A DNA stretch of 64,000 nt from DATAAP01 sp041690495 (GTDB lineage Bacteria; Pseudomonadota; Alphaproteobacteria; CACIAM-22H2): the NCBI GenBank assembly GCA_041690495.1, contig JAWLHE010000002.1:372001-436000 (forward strand), written 5' to 3'. The translations under genes were made by a program, and so were the position numbers. This document shows positions 8,357-16,761 of the stretch, one piece after another. Every line of letters begins with the position of its first letter. The first letter of the stretch is position 1. The notes below the pieces were generated by a model that saw only the letters and a list, made by a program, of their open reading frames with translations, was not told the DNA's origin and made no database searches.

Positions 8357-8606
8357 CAGGGCGTGCGCGGCGCTGCCTGACATCGGGATGCTGTGCACGG
8401 CTAACGGGAGTGGCTCGGCGCGAGGCCAGCCAGGCTTCAACCTCCGCCAAATCCCAGACGACGCATCTCGGTGATAAAGCAAAGCGTCGGGGGAACTCGC
8501 CACGCTGCTCCATCTCATAAATGGTGCTGTCGGCAAGCGGCACCATCTCGCGTAGTTGATGCCTCCGTATCGTTCTTCTAACTGACCTCTCGGCTGTGCC
8601 TGCCAT
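8310..8606 (-). CDS. AlpA-family (MerR-like HTH) regulator
   Basis: A protein of about 98 residues with the AlpA/excisionase-type winged HTH: LREMVPLADSTIYEMEQRGE, FPRRFALSPRCVVWDLAEVE and AWLASR. Such proteins regulate integrases or excision in P4-like elements. I take ATG 8606 (MAGTAERSV), although an in-frame start further up at 8648 also exists. It is convergent with the integrase and overlaps its last 47 bases, which is unusual but fits tight element packing. The C-terminal 30 residues are basic and not conserved-looking. Confidence 0.75.
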   Translation of the reverse strand: MAGTAERSVRRTIRRHQLREMVPLADSTIYEMEQRGEFPRRFALSPRCVVWDLAEVEAWLASRRATPVSRAQHPDVRQRRARPVKAQDRPRRSAFAAE

Positions 8607-8793
8607 CTCCAAATCCTCAGTCACAAAGCTGAAGAGGATTGAAAGCAATAGCGGTCGGAAGCCGGAAGGCCCTAATTCACACGGTAGGGCGGTGGAGGGC
8701 TGTGGCGTAGAAATCGGAGGCCTTACTGTTCGGATCCGGCGCCCCCCGACATTTCACCGAGAACCATTCCGAACTTTGCGTAGGCGGTTTCCC

Positions 8794-9972
8794 TCATGAC
8801 CATTGCGAGACCTTTGAAATCGTATCGAACATCCCCGCTGCGCCACGACGGAGCGGGTCGAGTGCCTCGGCCCGTTCTTTCGCCCATGCGATCCAATCGC
8901 TCAAGGCGCTGTCCCCGACGGTGACGGCGCCTTCGTCGAGTGCGCGCTTCTCCACTTCGGCTAGAAACGCAAGGAACCTATCGCGCTGTTCCCAATTCGC
9001 TGCAAACTCGCAGAGCTTATTCCAGCGTTTATCGTCGATTTCCCTGAGACGCCTGGCCTCGTAGCGCCGCGCCTCTTCCTCCTGATACCGCTTCTCCCGT
9101 TCCTCGCGTTCGCGCTTCCGCTGTTCTAGGATCGGTCCCGCTGCCATGATGGTGCCGACGATCTCAGGCAGCATGTCGCCAATCTTTGTCTTCTGGGTTT
9201 CGATCCATTGAGGCTGCCGCCCATCTAGGTACGTTGTGATCGACACGCGCAGGAAGCCTGACGAGTCGAGGCCGGATTGATGGTGGTCGGGATAGGCTGT
9301 CCACTTCCGTGTTTCGTCGCGCGGCTTAAGCGACTTCACTAACTTCTCTACGATCGAGCATTCAACGGCATGGCTCGCAATCTCAAAGGTCACCCTTCCA
9401 GTCATCGGCGACTTCTCAATTTTGCCGCCGGCTTTCTCGACGCCCGTAAAAATCGCGCTCGTGACCCGGAAACGATATAGGTCACGTTCGGTCAGATCGG
9501 GGAGCATTCGGGGCGTCCACCAGGTTTCGTGCCTTCGCCGCTTGCTCTCTTGTTCACGTTCTCTCTGCTGCTTCTTGTGCTCCACAACCCACGCCTTCAC
9601 GCGTGGATGAAGGTCATCCAGGCCACCCGGCACGGCAATGGCCTCTACCTTCGCGGAGGCAACCATCGCGGACCTCTCGGCTTCCGGTAACGGCGCTGGC
9701 TTGGGGGGCGTGGAGTAGATATCCGTTACCTGCGGAACGCCGTCCCTGCGAGGTGGTAGCTTGAATTCAACAACAGGCTTGCCTGCCTCCTTCTTGGCCC
9801 AATAGCCGCGTGGTGGATATGGCACGTCCATTCTGTCGCATATCTTGGCAAGTCCATTGCCGCTTATCCCGAACTCTTCAGCGAGACGGCTCATCGGTCT
9901 CTGCCAGACCAGCGTGTACAGTTCCTCGCGGCTCACATGCCGCGCTTTTTGATTCACCGGCAAGTCCGCCAT
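8794..9972 (-). CDS. Island protein with N-terminal HTH and C-terminal coiled coil
   Basis: A 392-residue protein of unknown function. The N-terminus (HVSREELYTLVWQRPMSRLA followed by EEFGISGNGLAKICDRM) reads as a helix-turn-helix with a conserved PPRGYWAK turn, a pattern I associate with uncharacterised island proteins. The middle is mixed alpha/beta with no catalytic motif seen. Residues about 283-335 are a highly charged helix (EQRKREREEREKRYQEEEAR), probably a coiled coil. The start ATG (9972) is 2 bases after the stop of the SIR2-like gene, so the two are probably one operon. It may be a regulator or a defence partner, but no function is assigned. Confidence 0.6.
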   Translation of the reverse strand: MADLPVNQKARHVSREELYTLVWQRPMSRLAEEFGISGNGLAKICDRMDVPYPPRGYWAKKEAGKPVVEFKLPPRRDGVPQVTDIYSTPPKPAPLPEAERSAMVASAKVEAIAVPGGLDDLHPRVKAWVVEHKKQQREREQESKRRRHETWWTPRMLPDLTERDLYRFRVTSAIFTGVEKAGGKIEKSPMTGRVTFEIASHAVECSIVEKLVKSLKPRDETRKWTAYPDHHQSGLDSSGFLRVSITTYLDGRQPQWIETQKTKIGDMLPEIVGTIMAAGPILEQRKREREEREKRYQEEEARRYEARRLREIDDKRWNKLCEFAANWEQRDRFLAFLAEVEKRALDEGAVTVGDSALSDWIAWAKERAEALDPLRRGAAGMFDTISKVSQWS

Positions 9973-9974
9973 AG

Positions 9975-10877
9975 CTATCCCCGCTTCAGCACTTGGTTGA
10001 CCGCAGGATACGGCGGGAAAATGCGAAGGACGATAACCCGCTGGCTCCGCGACCGCCGTGCGCGTCTCTGGCGAAGCTCCGCATCGGTGTTCTTAAGCCA
10101 GTCGGAATGATAGTCGCCGTGGAGCTTGCCGTAGACAGGCCAACGGTTCTCATCGATGGCGCGGCGGATCTTCTCTGGTTCCTTCAAGTCGGCGACGACC
10201 AGCCGTCCGGTCCCACCCAGACGCTCGGCGGCGGCGTCCTCCACGGTGCGATCGAAATTGGTGGTCCAGACGACTCGGCAGAGATCCTCTGCCATCAGGA
10301 GGGCGAGTGCGTGATGGCCGAAGGATGGCTTGCCGCGGGCAATCAGTTCGTCGAGGTAGGCTCGACGGTCCCTCGGCGCATGATATGTCGCCTCGAAATA
10401 GGCTGAATACTCCGACTCAGAACTGGCGGGCGGGAATCCGCCTAGGGCGTCGAAGTGGAACTGGAGCTTCCGCTGGACGGCAGGTTCGCCGATGTCAGTT
10501 ATCGCCGAGGGAGGCAGCTTCTTCTGCGACCGATACAATCGCTGCTTGAAGTCCCAAATCATGTCGCCGGCAGTTTTGATGCCGGCCGCTCGCGACGCGC
10601 CGGCGCCGAGAAACCACATAATCTGTGCAGCCCGCAGCTGGAAAAGGCGCAGAAAGGCCGGGGTGTCTAGCGGCTGGAACGTCTGCTCGTCCCGCAATGC
10701 TTCGGCAGGCGGATCATCGGACGGTTTCAGGCGCGCAACGTTGGACACGCGAACGGCATTTCTCGTTAGGCGGCCGTTCGAGCGAGATAGATCCCGTCGG
10801 CGGCTGCGGGACAGCTCAGGATAGCGTAGCGTAGGTTGTAGGAAGAGAACAAAAGGGAATTGCCTGTGGACGGACAC
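9975..10877 (-). pseudogene. SIR2-like domain protein, C-terminally truncated
   Basis: The frame contains a SIR2-like (SIR2_2) NADase-type domain: MWFLGAGASRAAGI is the nucleotide-binding GAGAS motif, and VVWTTNFDRTVEDA is the TTNFD motif. GKLHGDYHSDWLKNTDAEL holds the catalytic-site histidine region. After ELRQ the reading frame goes into an Arg-rich tail (RRARRSRSQRV) and stops, whereas relatives continue with a further Rossmann part and a long C-terminal domain. It is therefore probably a decayed or deleted defence gene. The first 43 residues look non-coding, and GTG at 10748 is the more likely start. SIR2 proteins in anti-phage systems deplete NAD+. This one is unlikely to be functional. 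Confidence 0.65.
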
Positions 10878-11073
10878 CTGTGCCGGCCTATACGCGCGTA
10901 GTCTGCCTGGACATTGCGGTTCTCTGCGACGGGCGGGGGAGGCCTCTGCTCCACAATCCTCGACCCGTTACGGCAAACCCTGGCCTGAATTCTCAGCCAA
11001 GAGCGTCGACTGGCGCACCGCCTCGCCCGACGCGATCGGGTGCGAAGTCGGCGACATCACCGGCAAGCTCACA

Positions 11074-11391
11074 ATGTGCTTGCATGATCGGTATTTCGAC
11101 GCATGCGGCCGTCCGGCAGGCTGGATCGAAGGTGTCGCGGCCGAATGCCGGGAGAAACTCGCACCGCTCTTTCAGCTAATGGTCGGAGAGAGGACGTTTC
11201 TGGATGCGGTGCTGGAGCGGGGAGGGATTGATGCGTCGTCATTAGATATGCCGGAATCCGTGCGCGCCGCGATAGAAGTCTCTCCGGCATTGCGATGGAA
11301 AGCGCAGAACGTCAAAGCTTGGAAATCTGGGGACAAGTCGCTAGCTCCACGCACGAAGCGGAGGCGGCAGCGCGAGCGTCGCGCTCCCTGA
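11074..11391 (+). CDS. Orphan ORF, possible remnant
   Basis: 105 codons from ATG 11074 encode a soluble protein with no motif I recognise (KLAPLFQLMVGERTFLDAVL is the most protein-like part). The same frame stays open upstream to about 10.9 kb without an ATG (including YGKPWPEFSAKSVDWR), which suggests the 3' end of a gene whose start was lost. The C-terminus is a basic run. It fills most of the otherwise gene-free 770-base gap between the SIR2-like gene and the dpd operon. It may be spurious. Confidence 0.3.
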   Translation: MCLHDRYFDACGRPAGWIEGVAAECREKLAPLFQLMVGERTFLDAVLERGGIDASSLDMPESVRAAIEVSPALRWKAQNVKAWKSGDKSLAPRTKRRRQRERRAP

Positions 11392-11443
11392 TCGCCATCC
11401 GTGGCCGCACATATCCAAGCCTAAATCTCGGATAGGGCTCAAT

Positions 11444-11489
11444 AACTGCGCCCCCGCAGGTAGCTCGGCTACCCGGCGTCCGCAGTTTT
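11444..11489 (+). terminator. Nested inverted repeat ending in TTTT
   Basis: Outer arms AACTGCG (11444-11450) and CGCAGTT (11481-11487) enclose an inner perfect hairpin, GGTAGC-TCG-GCTACC (11459-11473). The right arm runs into TTTT (11486-11489). It could be a terminator insulating the dpd operon from upstream transcription, or a structured RNA/operator. The T-run is short, so termination is only plausible. Confidence 0.4.
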
Positions 11490-11529
11490 CCGATCACAGA
11501 ATTGCAAAAGTGCGCGCTTCTCTGTAGCT

Positions 11530-11648
11530 ATCGAATCGCGGATATAGTATGCTGTATATGTTGTGGATCGGAGCTCTGCTGAACCCAAGATGTGGGTTCG
11601 TGGCGGACGCTGGCGTGTGGATGAACGGCGAATCGGGGCGCAGTTTTG
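11530..11648 (+). promoter_or_regulatory. Presumed dpd operon promoter/leader
   Basis: This is the only non-coding stretch before the first tightly packed operon. It contains an AT-rich block with the symmetric arrangement ATATA-N8-TATAT (11542-11559), including TATAGT and TATATG as possible -10 elements. About 90 bases of leader follow. No consensus -35 is clear. The symmetric AT block could also be a repressor operator. The assignment rests on position and base composition only. Confidence 0.3.
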
Positions 11649-12611
11649 ATGGCGCTAAAGGGATATGTAGAGCCGCCTAGACGGGCAACGCCTCGGCTAG
11701 CCGCTGCAGTTATTACCATATGCACCTACCGGAAGAAGGTGCGCCCCTCGATCGTTGCGACCGCAGTTTCTCTACCATTTGGTTCGCAATCCGCGGTGGA
11801 ATCTGCATGGCTGAAGAAGATACGAGGGCTGCCGGCTACAGTCCCTGCAAGCGCGCTATACGCCGGTCGCGGTTTCGGCCTAGCGGTTCAGGCTGCGACG
11901 AGCGCCAAAGCCAGAATGTATATCCTCTCCGCCGGGTTGGGCTTGGTGGCCGCGTCTCAACGTGTGCCGACCTATGGCCTTACGGTGTCTGACGGACATG
12001 GCGAATCAGTCGCGGCCAGGGTCGCAGGCGAATTCGACGCGACCGCTTGGTTCTCCGCGCTCCTGTCCAGTCCATATTCCAACGAATGGACGGACGTGGT
12101 TGGTCGCTCGGGTCGTATTCTCGTCGCGCTCACTCGCCCCTATGCAGAGATGGTGGGCAGCAGCCTAGCCGGATCAGACCCGGCGATTCTGCCGCGATTA
12201 CGAATCTTCGGCGCAGCTCTCTCCGCTGCGCTGCCGAGTGCCTTGAGGCCGGCGATTGTGCCGTATGATGATAGGTTGGACGCAATCCTGCCTGGCACAC
12301 GGGCTGACTTCTCTCAACGTGCTCTGCTTCACTTTGTGAACTTCGTAGCAGCAAAGAACGAGGCGCGAGATCGCGAAGCGGATTTTGCCGCTGTCGAGGC
12401 GGCGCTTGGGCGAGTGGCTGCACCTAGTCGGATGCGGCGTCCGCGCCGCACCGACGAAGAGATTCTTCAGTTAATCTCCGCGCGACTTCAGTCAGAGTTC
12501 GGCATCGCGCGTATCCTTCGGGCGCTCCGGGACGAAGAAGGGGTTGCCTGCGAACAATCGCGGTTTAGTCGCCTCTATCGGACTGCGGTCGATCGGAGGA
12601 CGGCCGCATGA
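11649..12611 (+). CDS. dpdC: DpdC-like protein (YaaA/DUF6884-like), dpd operon
   Basis: A 320-residue protein opening the modification operon. The central stretch ARMYILSAGLGLVAASQRV followed by PTYGLTV resembles the 'ISAkyGLl...vIppYdltL' signature of YaaA/DUF328 and DUF6884 proteins. DpdC, which converts preQ0 to 7-amido-7-deazaguanine in DNA, belongs to this kind of fold, and position next to dpdB and dpdA supports it. The C-terminal 60 residues (RRPRRTDEEILQLISARLQ) look like a small helical DNA-binding extension. ATG 11649 directly follows an in-frame TTG at 11646. The end overlaps dpdB by ATGA. The DpdC call is an inference from a weak motif plus context. Confidence 0.55.
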   Translation: MALKGYVEPPRRATPRLAAAVITICTYRKKVRPSIVATAVSLPFGSQSAVESAWLKKIRGLPATVPASALYAGRGFGLAVQAATSAKARMYILSAGLGLVAASQRVPTYGLTVSDGHGESVAARVAGEFDATAWFSALLSSPYSNEWTDVVGRSGRILVALTRPYAEMVGSSLAGSDPAILPRLRIFGAALSAALPSALRPAIVPYDDRLDAILPGTRADFSQRALLHFVNFVAAKNEARDREADFAAVEAALGRVAAPSRMRRPRRTDEEILQLISARLQSEFGIARILRALRDEEGVACEQSRFSRLYRTAVDRRTAA

Positions 12612-13747
12612 CGCGTCCTCGAAGGAGTCAGGGGGCGACTCTCGCAGTCCGCGCGGTCCGGACACAGCAGGCCGATAAACCCGTCTACGCGTTTTTTGTC
12701 GCCGGCTCAGATCTCCTCAAGATTGCCGAGATAAGCCGCGTACATCGAGATGCTGAGGGATCGCTCCAAGGATTTCAGCGGAAGGGCATCAAGAGCCACG
12801 TCCAAGCGATCACGGAATTCCTCGATCGGGGACCCGTGCTTTTTCCAAACGCAATCATCCTCGCGATTTCACCTAGGGCCCACTTCACTCAGGCAAGGGG
12901 CGAGAAGCCCGGAGGCGACGTGAGGTCCTGTGAGGCAGGCACGTTGCGAATTCCACTGGCAATCAATGGGCCGAAGGCCGCATGGATTGTCGATGGCCAG
13001 CAACGTTCAATTGCTCTGTCTCAAGCCCGTGACAAGAGCTTTCCAGTTCCGGTCGTGGCTTTTGTCTCGGAGGAACTGTCCGTTCACCGTGAACAGTTCA
13101 TTTTGGTGAACAAGGCAAAGCCACTCGACCCAAGGCTGATCGACGAACTGCTCCCCGAGGTCGGCACCGTCTTTCCGCGCGACTTGTCGTCTAGGAAAGT
13201 GCCAAGCGAACTCGTGAATAGGCTTCGCACCTCACCAGATTCGCCGTTCCGAGGGCTCATCCGTAGGCCATCGGATGAGTCCCCGACCGCAGTCGTAACC
13301 GATTCAGCATTGATCAAAGCAATTCGCAACAGCATCAACAGCGCGCTTGGTTCGCTCGCTCCGTATAAGGCGACAGGGGATCAGCCGGCCGATGTCGACG
13401 CGATGTACAAAGTGCTCGTCGCGTATTGGAGTGCGGTTCGTAACGTCTTCCCTGAAGCGTGGGGGCGTCCGCCGACGGAAAGCCGACTGATGCATTCTGC
13501 AGGCATCGAAGCGATGAGCCTGCTGATGGATCGTATTATGTCGCGCGCAGCACCCGAGGCCGACCTCTATGGCCATGCTAGAGACTCGCTGACGCGGATC
13601 GCGCCACACTGCCGATGGACCAGTGGCAGATGGCAGGACTTGCAACGCGATTGGAACGAAATTCAAAACATCGGGCGCGACATCAAGCTTCTCTCTGGTT
13701 ATCTGGCGCGTCTTGATCACGTGCACGCCTTCGCGAAGGTGGCGTGA
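12608..13747 (+). CDS. dpdB: DGQHR-domain protein, DpdB paralogue 1
   Basis: A 379-residue DndB/DpdB-like protein. The signature VDGQQR is at residues 128-133 (AWIVDGQQRSIALSQA), where the family name motif is DGQHR. It is followed by REQFILVNKAKPLDPRLIDE, which is shared with the second copy. DpdB is required together with DpdA to place 7-deazaguanine in DNA in the Salmonella system. The N-terminal region (DLLKIAEISRVHRDAEGSLQ, then GFQRKGI) matches copy 2 at 15033, so the two are true paralogues. It starts inside the dpdC stop (ATGA) and ends overlapping dpdA, so it is translated as part of one operon. Confidence 0.8.
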   Translation: MTRPRRSQGATLAVRAVRTQQADKPVYAFFVAGSDLLKIAEISRVHRDAEGSLQGFQRKGIKSHVQAITEFLDRGPVLFPNAIILAISPRAHFTQARGEKPGGDVRSCEAGTLRIPLAINGPKAAWIVDGQQRSIALSQARDKSFPVPVVAFVSEELSVHREQFILVNKAKPLDPRLIDELLPEVGTVFPRDLSSRKVPSELVNRLRTSPDSPFRGLIRRPSDESPTAVVTDSALIKAIRNSINSALGSLAPYKATGDQPADVDAMYKVLVAYWSAVRNVFPEAWGRPPTESRLMHSAGIEAMSLLMDRIMSRAAPEADLYGHARDSLTRIAPHCRWTSGRWQDLQRDWNEIQNIGRDIKLLSGYLARLDHVHAFAKVA

Positions 13748-15036
13748 TGCGCTTCGTCTTCGCGGACAGTGTCGACACCGTCGATCCCGAATATGACTTC
13801 GTTGCGGATCGCAACGGCGCGGGCCGACTGGTTCATCGCGATGATCAGTACCCGCACGAGTTTCTGGAACAAGCACCTTACGACGGCATCTTGGTCTCGC
13901 GCGGGATTGTCGGCGACGTGCGGCATCCGGGGAAATACTCCGAAGCTCAATTGATGCGCTTTCGTCGTGAGGGTGCCCGTCGGTTCCTCCGCTATCCGCT
14001 CGATCGATTCCCGAACAGCGTCCTGATGGGTGATTGCGGCGCGTTCACTTACCGGAACCTTCCTGAGCCGCCCTATAGAGCCGCCGACACCGTTGAATTC
14101 TATGCTGACGGCGGCTTTTCTCACGGCTGTTCGCCAGATCATCTCATATTCGACTTCGATGAAGTCGGGGTGACTCGCACTTTGCAAGAAGTGCCTGAGG
14201 ATGTTCGGCGTCGCTACGAGATTACGCTTCAGAATGCGTCTGAATTTTTGAAAGCCAGCGCAGTTATCGGGCGTGGTTTCACGCCGATGGGCGTCATTCA
14301 GGGATGGTCCGCAGACAGCATGGCCAAGGCAGCGCGCAGCCTCGCGAAGATGGGTTACGACTACTTGGCGATCGGCGGCACCGTGCCCCTCAAAATCGAT
14401 CAGATTCGCCGGGTATTACAAGCTATTCGGGATGTACTGCCCGACCGCGTGCGGCTCCACCTCCTTGGGTTTGGAAAGATAGAGGAACTGGCAGTACTCG
14501 AGCGGTACCGGGTTACGAGCTTCGATACAACATCACCACTGTTGCGCGCGTTCAAGGATGCGCGAAAGAATTATTGGGTTCGAACAGCAGACGGTGCGCT
14601 CTCGTATTACACAGCGATCCGCATTCCACAGGCAACCGAGAACAACAAACTCAAGCACAAGGCCCTCGAGGGCAGCCTCAATCAGGAACATGCACGGCGT
14701 CTGGAAGATCTCGCGCTGCATACCGTCCGCGCCTACGCGGCTGGTTGCGCGACATTGGATGCCAGCCTCAACGCGGTGATGGATTATTGGACTATCTTGA
14801 ATTGGGACGAGGAAACCTCGCCCAGTCGGCGCGCCGCCGCCGCCGTTCGACAGCGGAAGCTATATGCCGACACACTCGGTGATCGTCCCTGGGAGCAGTG
14901 CGGCTGCCGGGTCTGCCGAGAAAGCGGCGTGGAAGCTGTGATCTTCCGAACCTCTAATCGCAACAAACGGCGTGGGATCCACAATCTGCACGTCTTCCAC
15001 ACCCATCTCAACGAATTCCGCCAGGCGTGTGCATGA
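13747..15036 (+). CDS. dpdA: DpdA, 7-deazaguanine DNA transglycosylase (TGT paralogue)
   Basis: A 429-residue TGT-superfamily protein that exchanges guanine in DNA for preQ0. The general acid/base Asp96 lies in VLMGDCGAFTY, the GG pocket in YLAIGGTVPL, and the nucleophile Asp260 in TSFDTTSPLLRAF. The C-terminal zinc site is Cys385-x-Cys387-x2-Cys390 with a histidine at 418 or 420 (FHTHLNEF). The AFTY, FDTTSP and SYYTAIRIP wording differs from tRNA TGT and fits the DNA-specific DpdA branch. ATG 13747 overlaps the dpdB1 stop by 1 base (an in-frame GTG lies just before it). It is flanked on both sides by DGQHR genes. Confidence 0.88.
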   Translation: MRFVFADSVDTVDPEYDFVADRNGAGRLVHRDDQYPHEFLEQAPYDGILVSRGIVGDVRHPGKYSEAQLMRFRREGARRFLRYPLDRFPNSVLMGDCGAFTYRNLPEPPYRAADTVEFYADGGFSHGCSPDHLIFDFDEVGVTRTLQEVPEDVRRRYEITLQNASEFLKASAVIGRGFTPMGVIQGWSADSMAKAARSLAKMGYDYLAIGGTVPLKIDQIRRVLQAIRDVLPDRVRLHLLGFGKIEELAVLERYRVTSFDTTSPLLRAFKDARKNYWVRTADGALSYYTAIRIPQATENNKLKHKALEGSLNQEHARRLEDLALHTVRAYAAGCATLDASLNAVMDYWTILNWDEETSPSRRAAAAVRQRKLYADTLGDRPWEQCGCRVCRESGVEAVIFRTSNRNKRRGIHNLHVFHTHLNEFRQACA

Positions 15037-16124
15037 CCAAGCATCACCATCTTCTTCGGTTTGAAGCGCTCGCGCCGGTTCAAAGCGCTAAGCTGACTGT
15101 TTTTACCTTCATCGCGAAGGCGGATGAGATTGCCCGCATCGCTCGCATTGAGCGGGCTGGGCGCGACGACAATGGGGCACTCGAGGGATTCCAGCGACCC
15201 CAGATCGCCAACCACATCCGCGAGATACGAGACTACCTCGAAAAACCAAACGCCATCTTGCCGAATGCAATCGTGCTGGCGTTCCTCGGGAAAGCTAGGC
15301 TTGAGCGGGCGGCGAATTTGAAAAGTCGAGTCCGCCAACTGGTCATTGACACGTCGAAGGGGCCACCAGGGTGGATCGTCGACGGGCAACAGCGTTTCAC
15401 CGCGCTTTCTGAGCTTCGAGGTCGTGACTTTGAAGTGCTGGTGTCAGGCTTCCTTTGCGAGACAGACGAGGAATTGCAGAAGCAATTTATCCTCGTGAAT
15501 AACACGCGTCCTTTGCCGAAAGCCCTCGTCTATGAGTTACTACCAAAAGTCGGCGACCTACCACCCCGCATGTCGAGTCGCTCGCAAGCGGCCCTCGTGA
15601 CAGAGGCGCTCAATTATCGGAAAGGCTCATCGCTAAAAGGATTGATCAAGCAGCAAACCAATCCAAAGGGAGTGATCCGGGACACGGTGCTACAGCGCGT
15701 CATCATGAACTCCCTGAGTGACGGAGCGCTGCGGCTCTACGCGGGCGAAGATCGACTTCTCCTTGAGCGGGGCGTCACGCTCATCAGCGAATTCTATCAC
15801 GCGGTTCAGCACATCTTCGCAGAGGACTGGATTGGCAAGACCCCCAAGACATCGCGGCTAATCCACGGCACCGGCATAATTGCGCTCGGCTATGTCATGG
15901 ATTTCCTCAACAGCGTCACGGGGGCCGCCACTCGCGACGAATTTGCCAAGGGGTTGCGATTACTGAAAGGAAAGACCGCGTGGAGCGAGGGAGAATGGGC
16001 GTTCGGCACAGAGCGGCGACGTTGGAATGGGCTGCAGAACGTACCCGCCGATATTCGCCAACTATCGCTGTATCTCGTCCAAGTGCTTAAGCATCGTTTG
16101 GCTGCTAAATCGCGGGCGGCGTAA
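15033..16124 (+). CDS. dpdB: DGQHR-domain protein, DpdB paralogue 2
   Basis: A 363-residue DpdB/DndB-like protein with VDGQQR at residues 116-121 (GWIVDGQQRFTALSEL), then KQFILVNNTRPLPKALVYEL. It aligns over most of its length with the copy at 12608 (for example GALEGFQRPQIANHIREI against GSLQGFQRKGIKSHVQAI), but identity is clearly partial, so the duplication is old or the two were acquired separately. ATG 15033 overlaps the dpdA stop (ATGA). An in-frame GTG at 15027 is the alternative. queE starts 5 bases downstream. The two copies may form a heteromeric cofactor for DpdA. Confidence 0.8.
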   Translation: MTKHHHLLRFEALAPVQSAKLTVFTFIAKADEIARIARIERAGRDDNGALEGFQRPQIANHIREIRDYLEKPNAILPNAIVLAFLGKARLERAANLKSRVRQLVIDTSKGPPGWIVDGQQRFTALSELRGRDFEVLVSGFLCETDEELQKQFILVNNTRPLPKALVYELLPKVGDLPPRMSSRSQAALVTEALNYRKGSSLKGLIKQQTNPKGVIRDTVLQRVIMNSLSDGALRLYAGEDRLLLERGVTLISEFYHAVQHIFAEDWIGKTPKTSRLIHGTGIIALGYVMDFLNSVTGAATRDEFAKGLRLLKGKTAWSEGEWAFGTERRRWNGLQNVPADIRQLSLYLVQVLKHRLAAKSRAA

Positions 16125-16128
16125 GTCG

Positions 16129-16761
16129 ATGACCTATGCAGTCAAGGAGATTTTCTACTCACTGCAGGGTGAAGGTCGTCATGCTGGCCGGCCAGCGGTC
16201 TTCTGCCGCTTCGCGGGCTGCAACTTGTGGAGCGGCCGAGAGCGTGATCGCGCGACGGCAGCTTGTAACTTCTGCGACACGGATTTCGTGGGGACCGATG
16301 GTGAGGGCGGCGGCCGATTCAGTGATGCGCGGTCGCTGGCTCGGGCAATTGAGCGAATGTGGGGAGGCGGTCTTCAGCAGCGTTTCGTGGTGCTGACCGG
16401 TGGTGAGCCGCTTCTGCAGGTTGACGACAGCCTTCTATTGGCTGTCCACGAACTCGGGTTCGAAATCGCCCTCGAGACGAACGGCTCGCTTCGAGTTCCA
16501 CGCAACATCGACTGGATCACAGTCAGTCCAAAGGGATCGACCCCTCTGGTCCAGATCACCGGTCATGAATTGAAGTTGGTTTTCCCACAAAGAGGAGTGG
16601 ATCCCGCGAAATTCGAGGGGCTTGCCTTCAATTATTTTCTGCTTCAGCCGCTCGACGGCCCGGATCGCGAATCGAATACGAGGGCTACTATAGCTTACTG
16701 CCTGAAGCATCCGCGCTGGCGCCTGTCTCTGCAGACACACAAGTTCATGGGCATTCGCTGA
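16129..16761 (+). CDS. queE: 7-carboxy-7-deazaguanine synthase (QueE)
   Basis: A 210-residue radical SAM enzyme converting 6-carboxytetrahydropterin to 7-carboxy-7-deazaguanine (CDG), the second pterin-dependent step to preQ0. The [4Fe-4S] cysteines are Cys31, Cys46 and Cys49, giving CX14CX2C, the known QueE variant of the radical SAM motif. FYSLQGEGRHAGRPAVFCRF is the substrate-binding N-terminus, VLTGGEPLLQ is the GGE motif, and LQTHKFMGIR is the usual C-terminus. ATG 16129 is chosen over the in-frame upstream codons, which overlap dpdB2. The stop overlaps queD1 by one base. Confidence 0.93.
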   Translation: MTYAVKEIFYSLQGEGRHAGRPAVFCRFAGCNLWSGRERDRATAACNFCDTDFVGTDGEGGGRFSDARSLARAIERMWGGGLQQRFVVLTGGEPLLQVDDSLLLAVHELGFEIALETNGSLRVPRNIDWITVSPKGSTPLVQITGHELKLVFPQRGVDPAKFEGLAFNYFLLQPLDGPDRESNTRATIAYCLKHPRWRLSLQTHKFMGIR

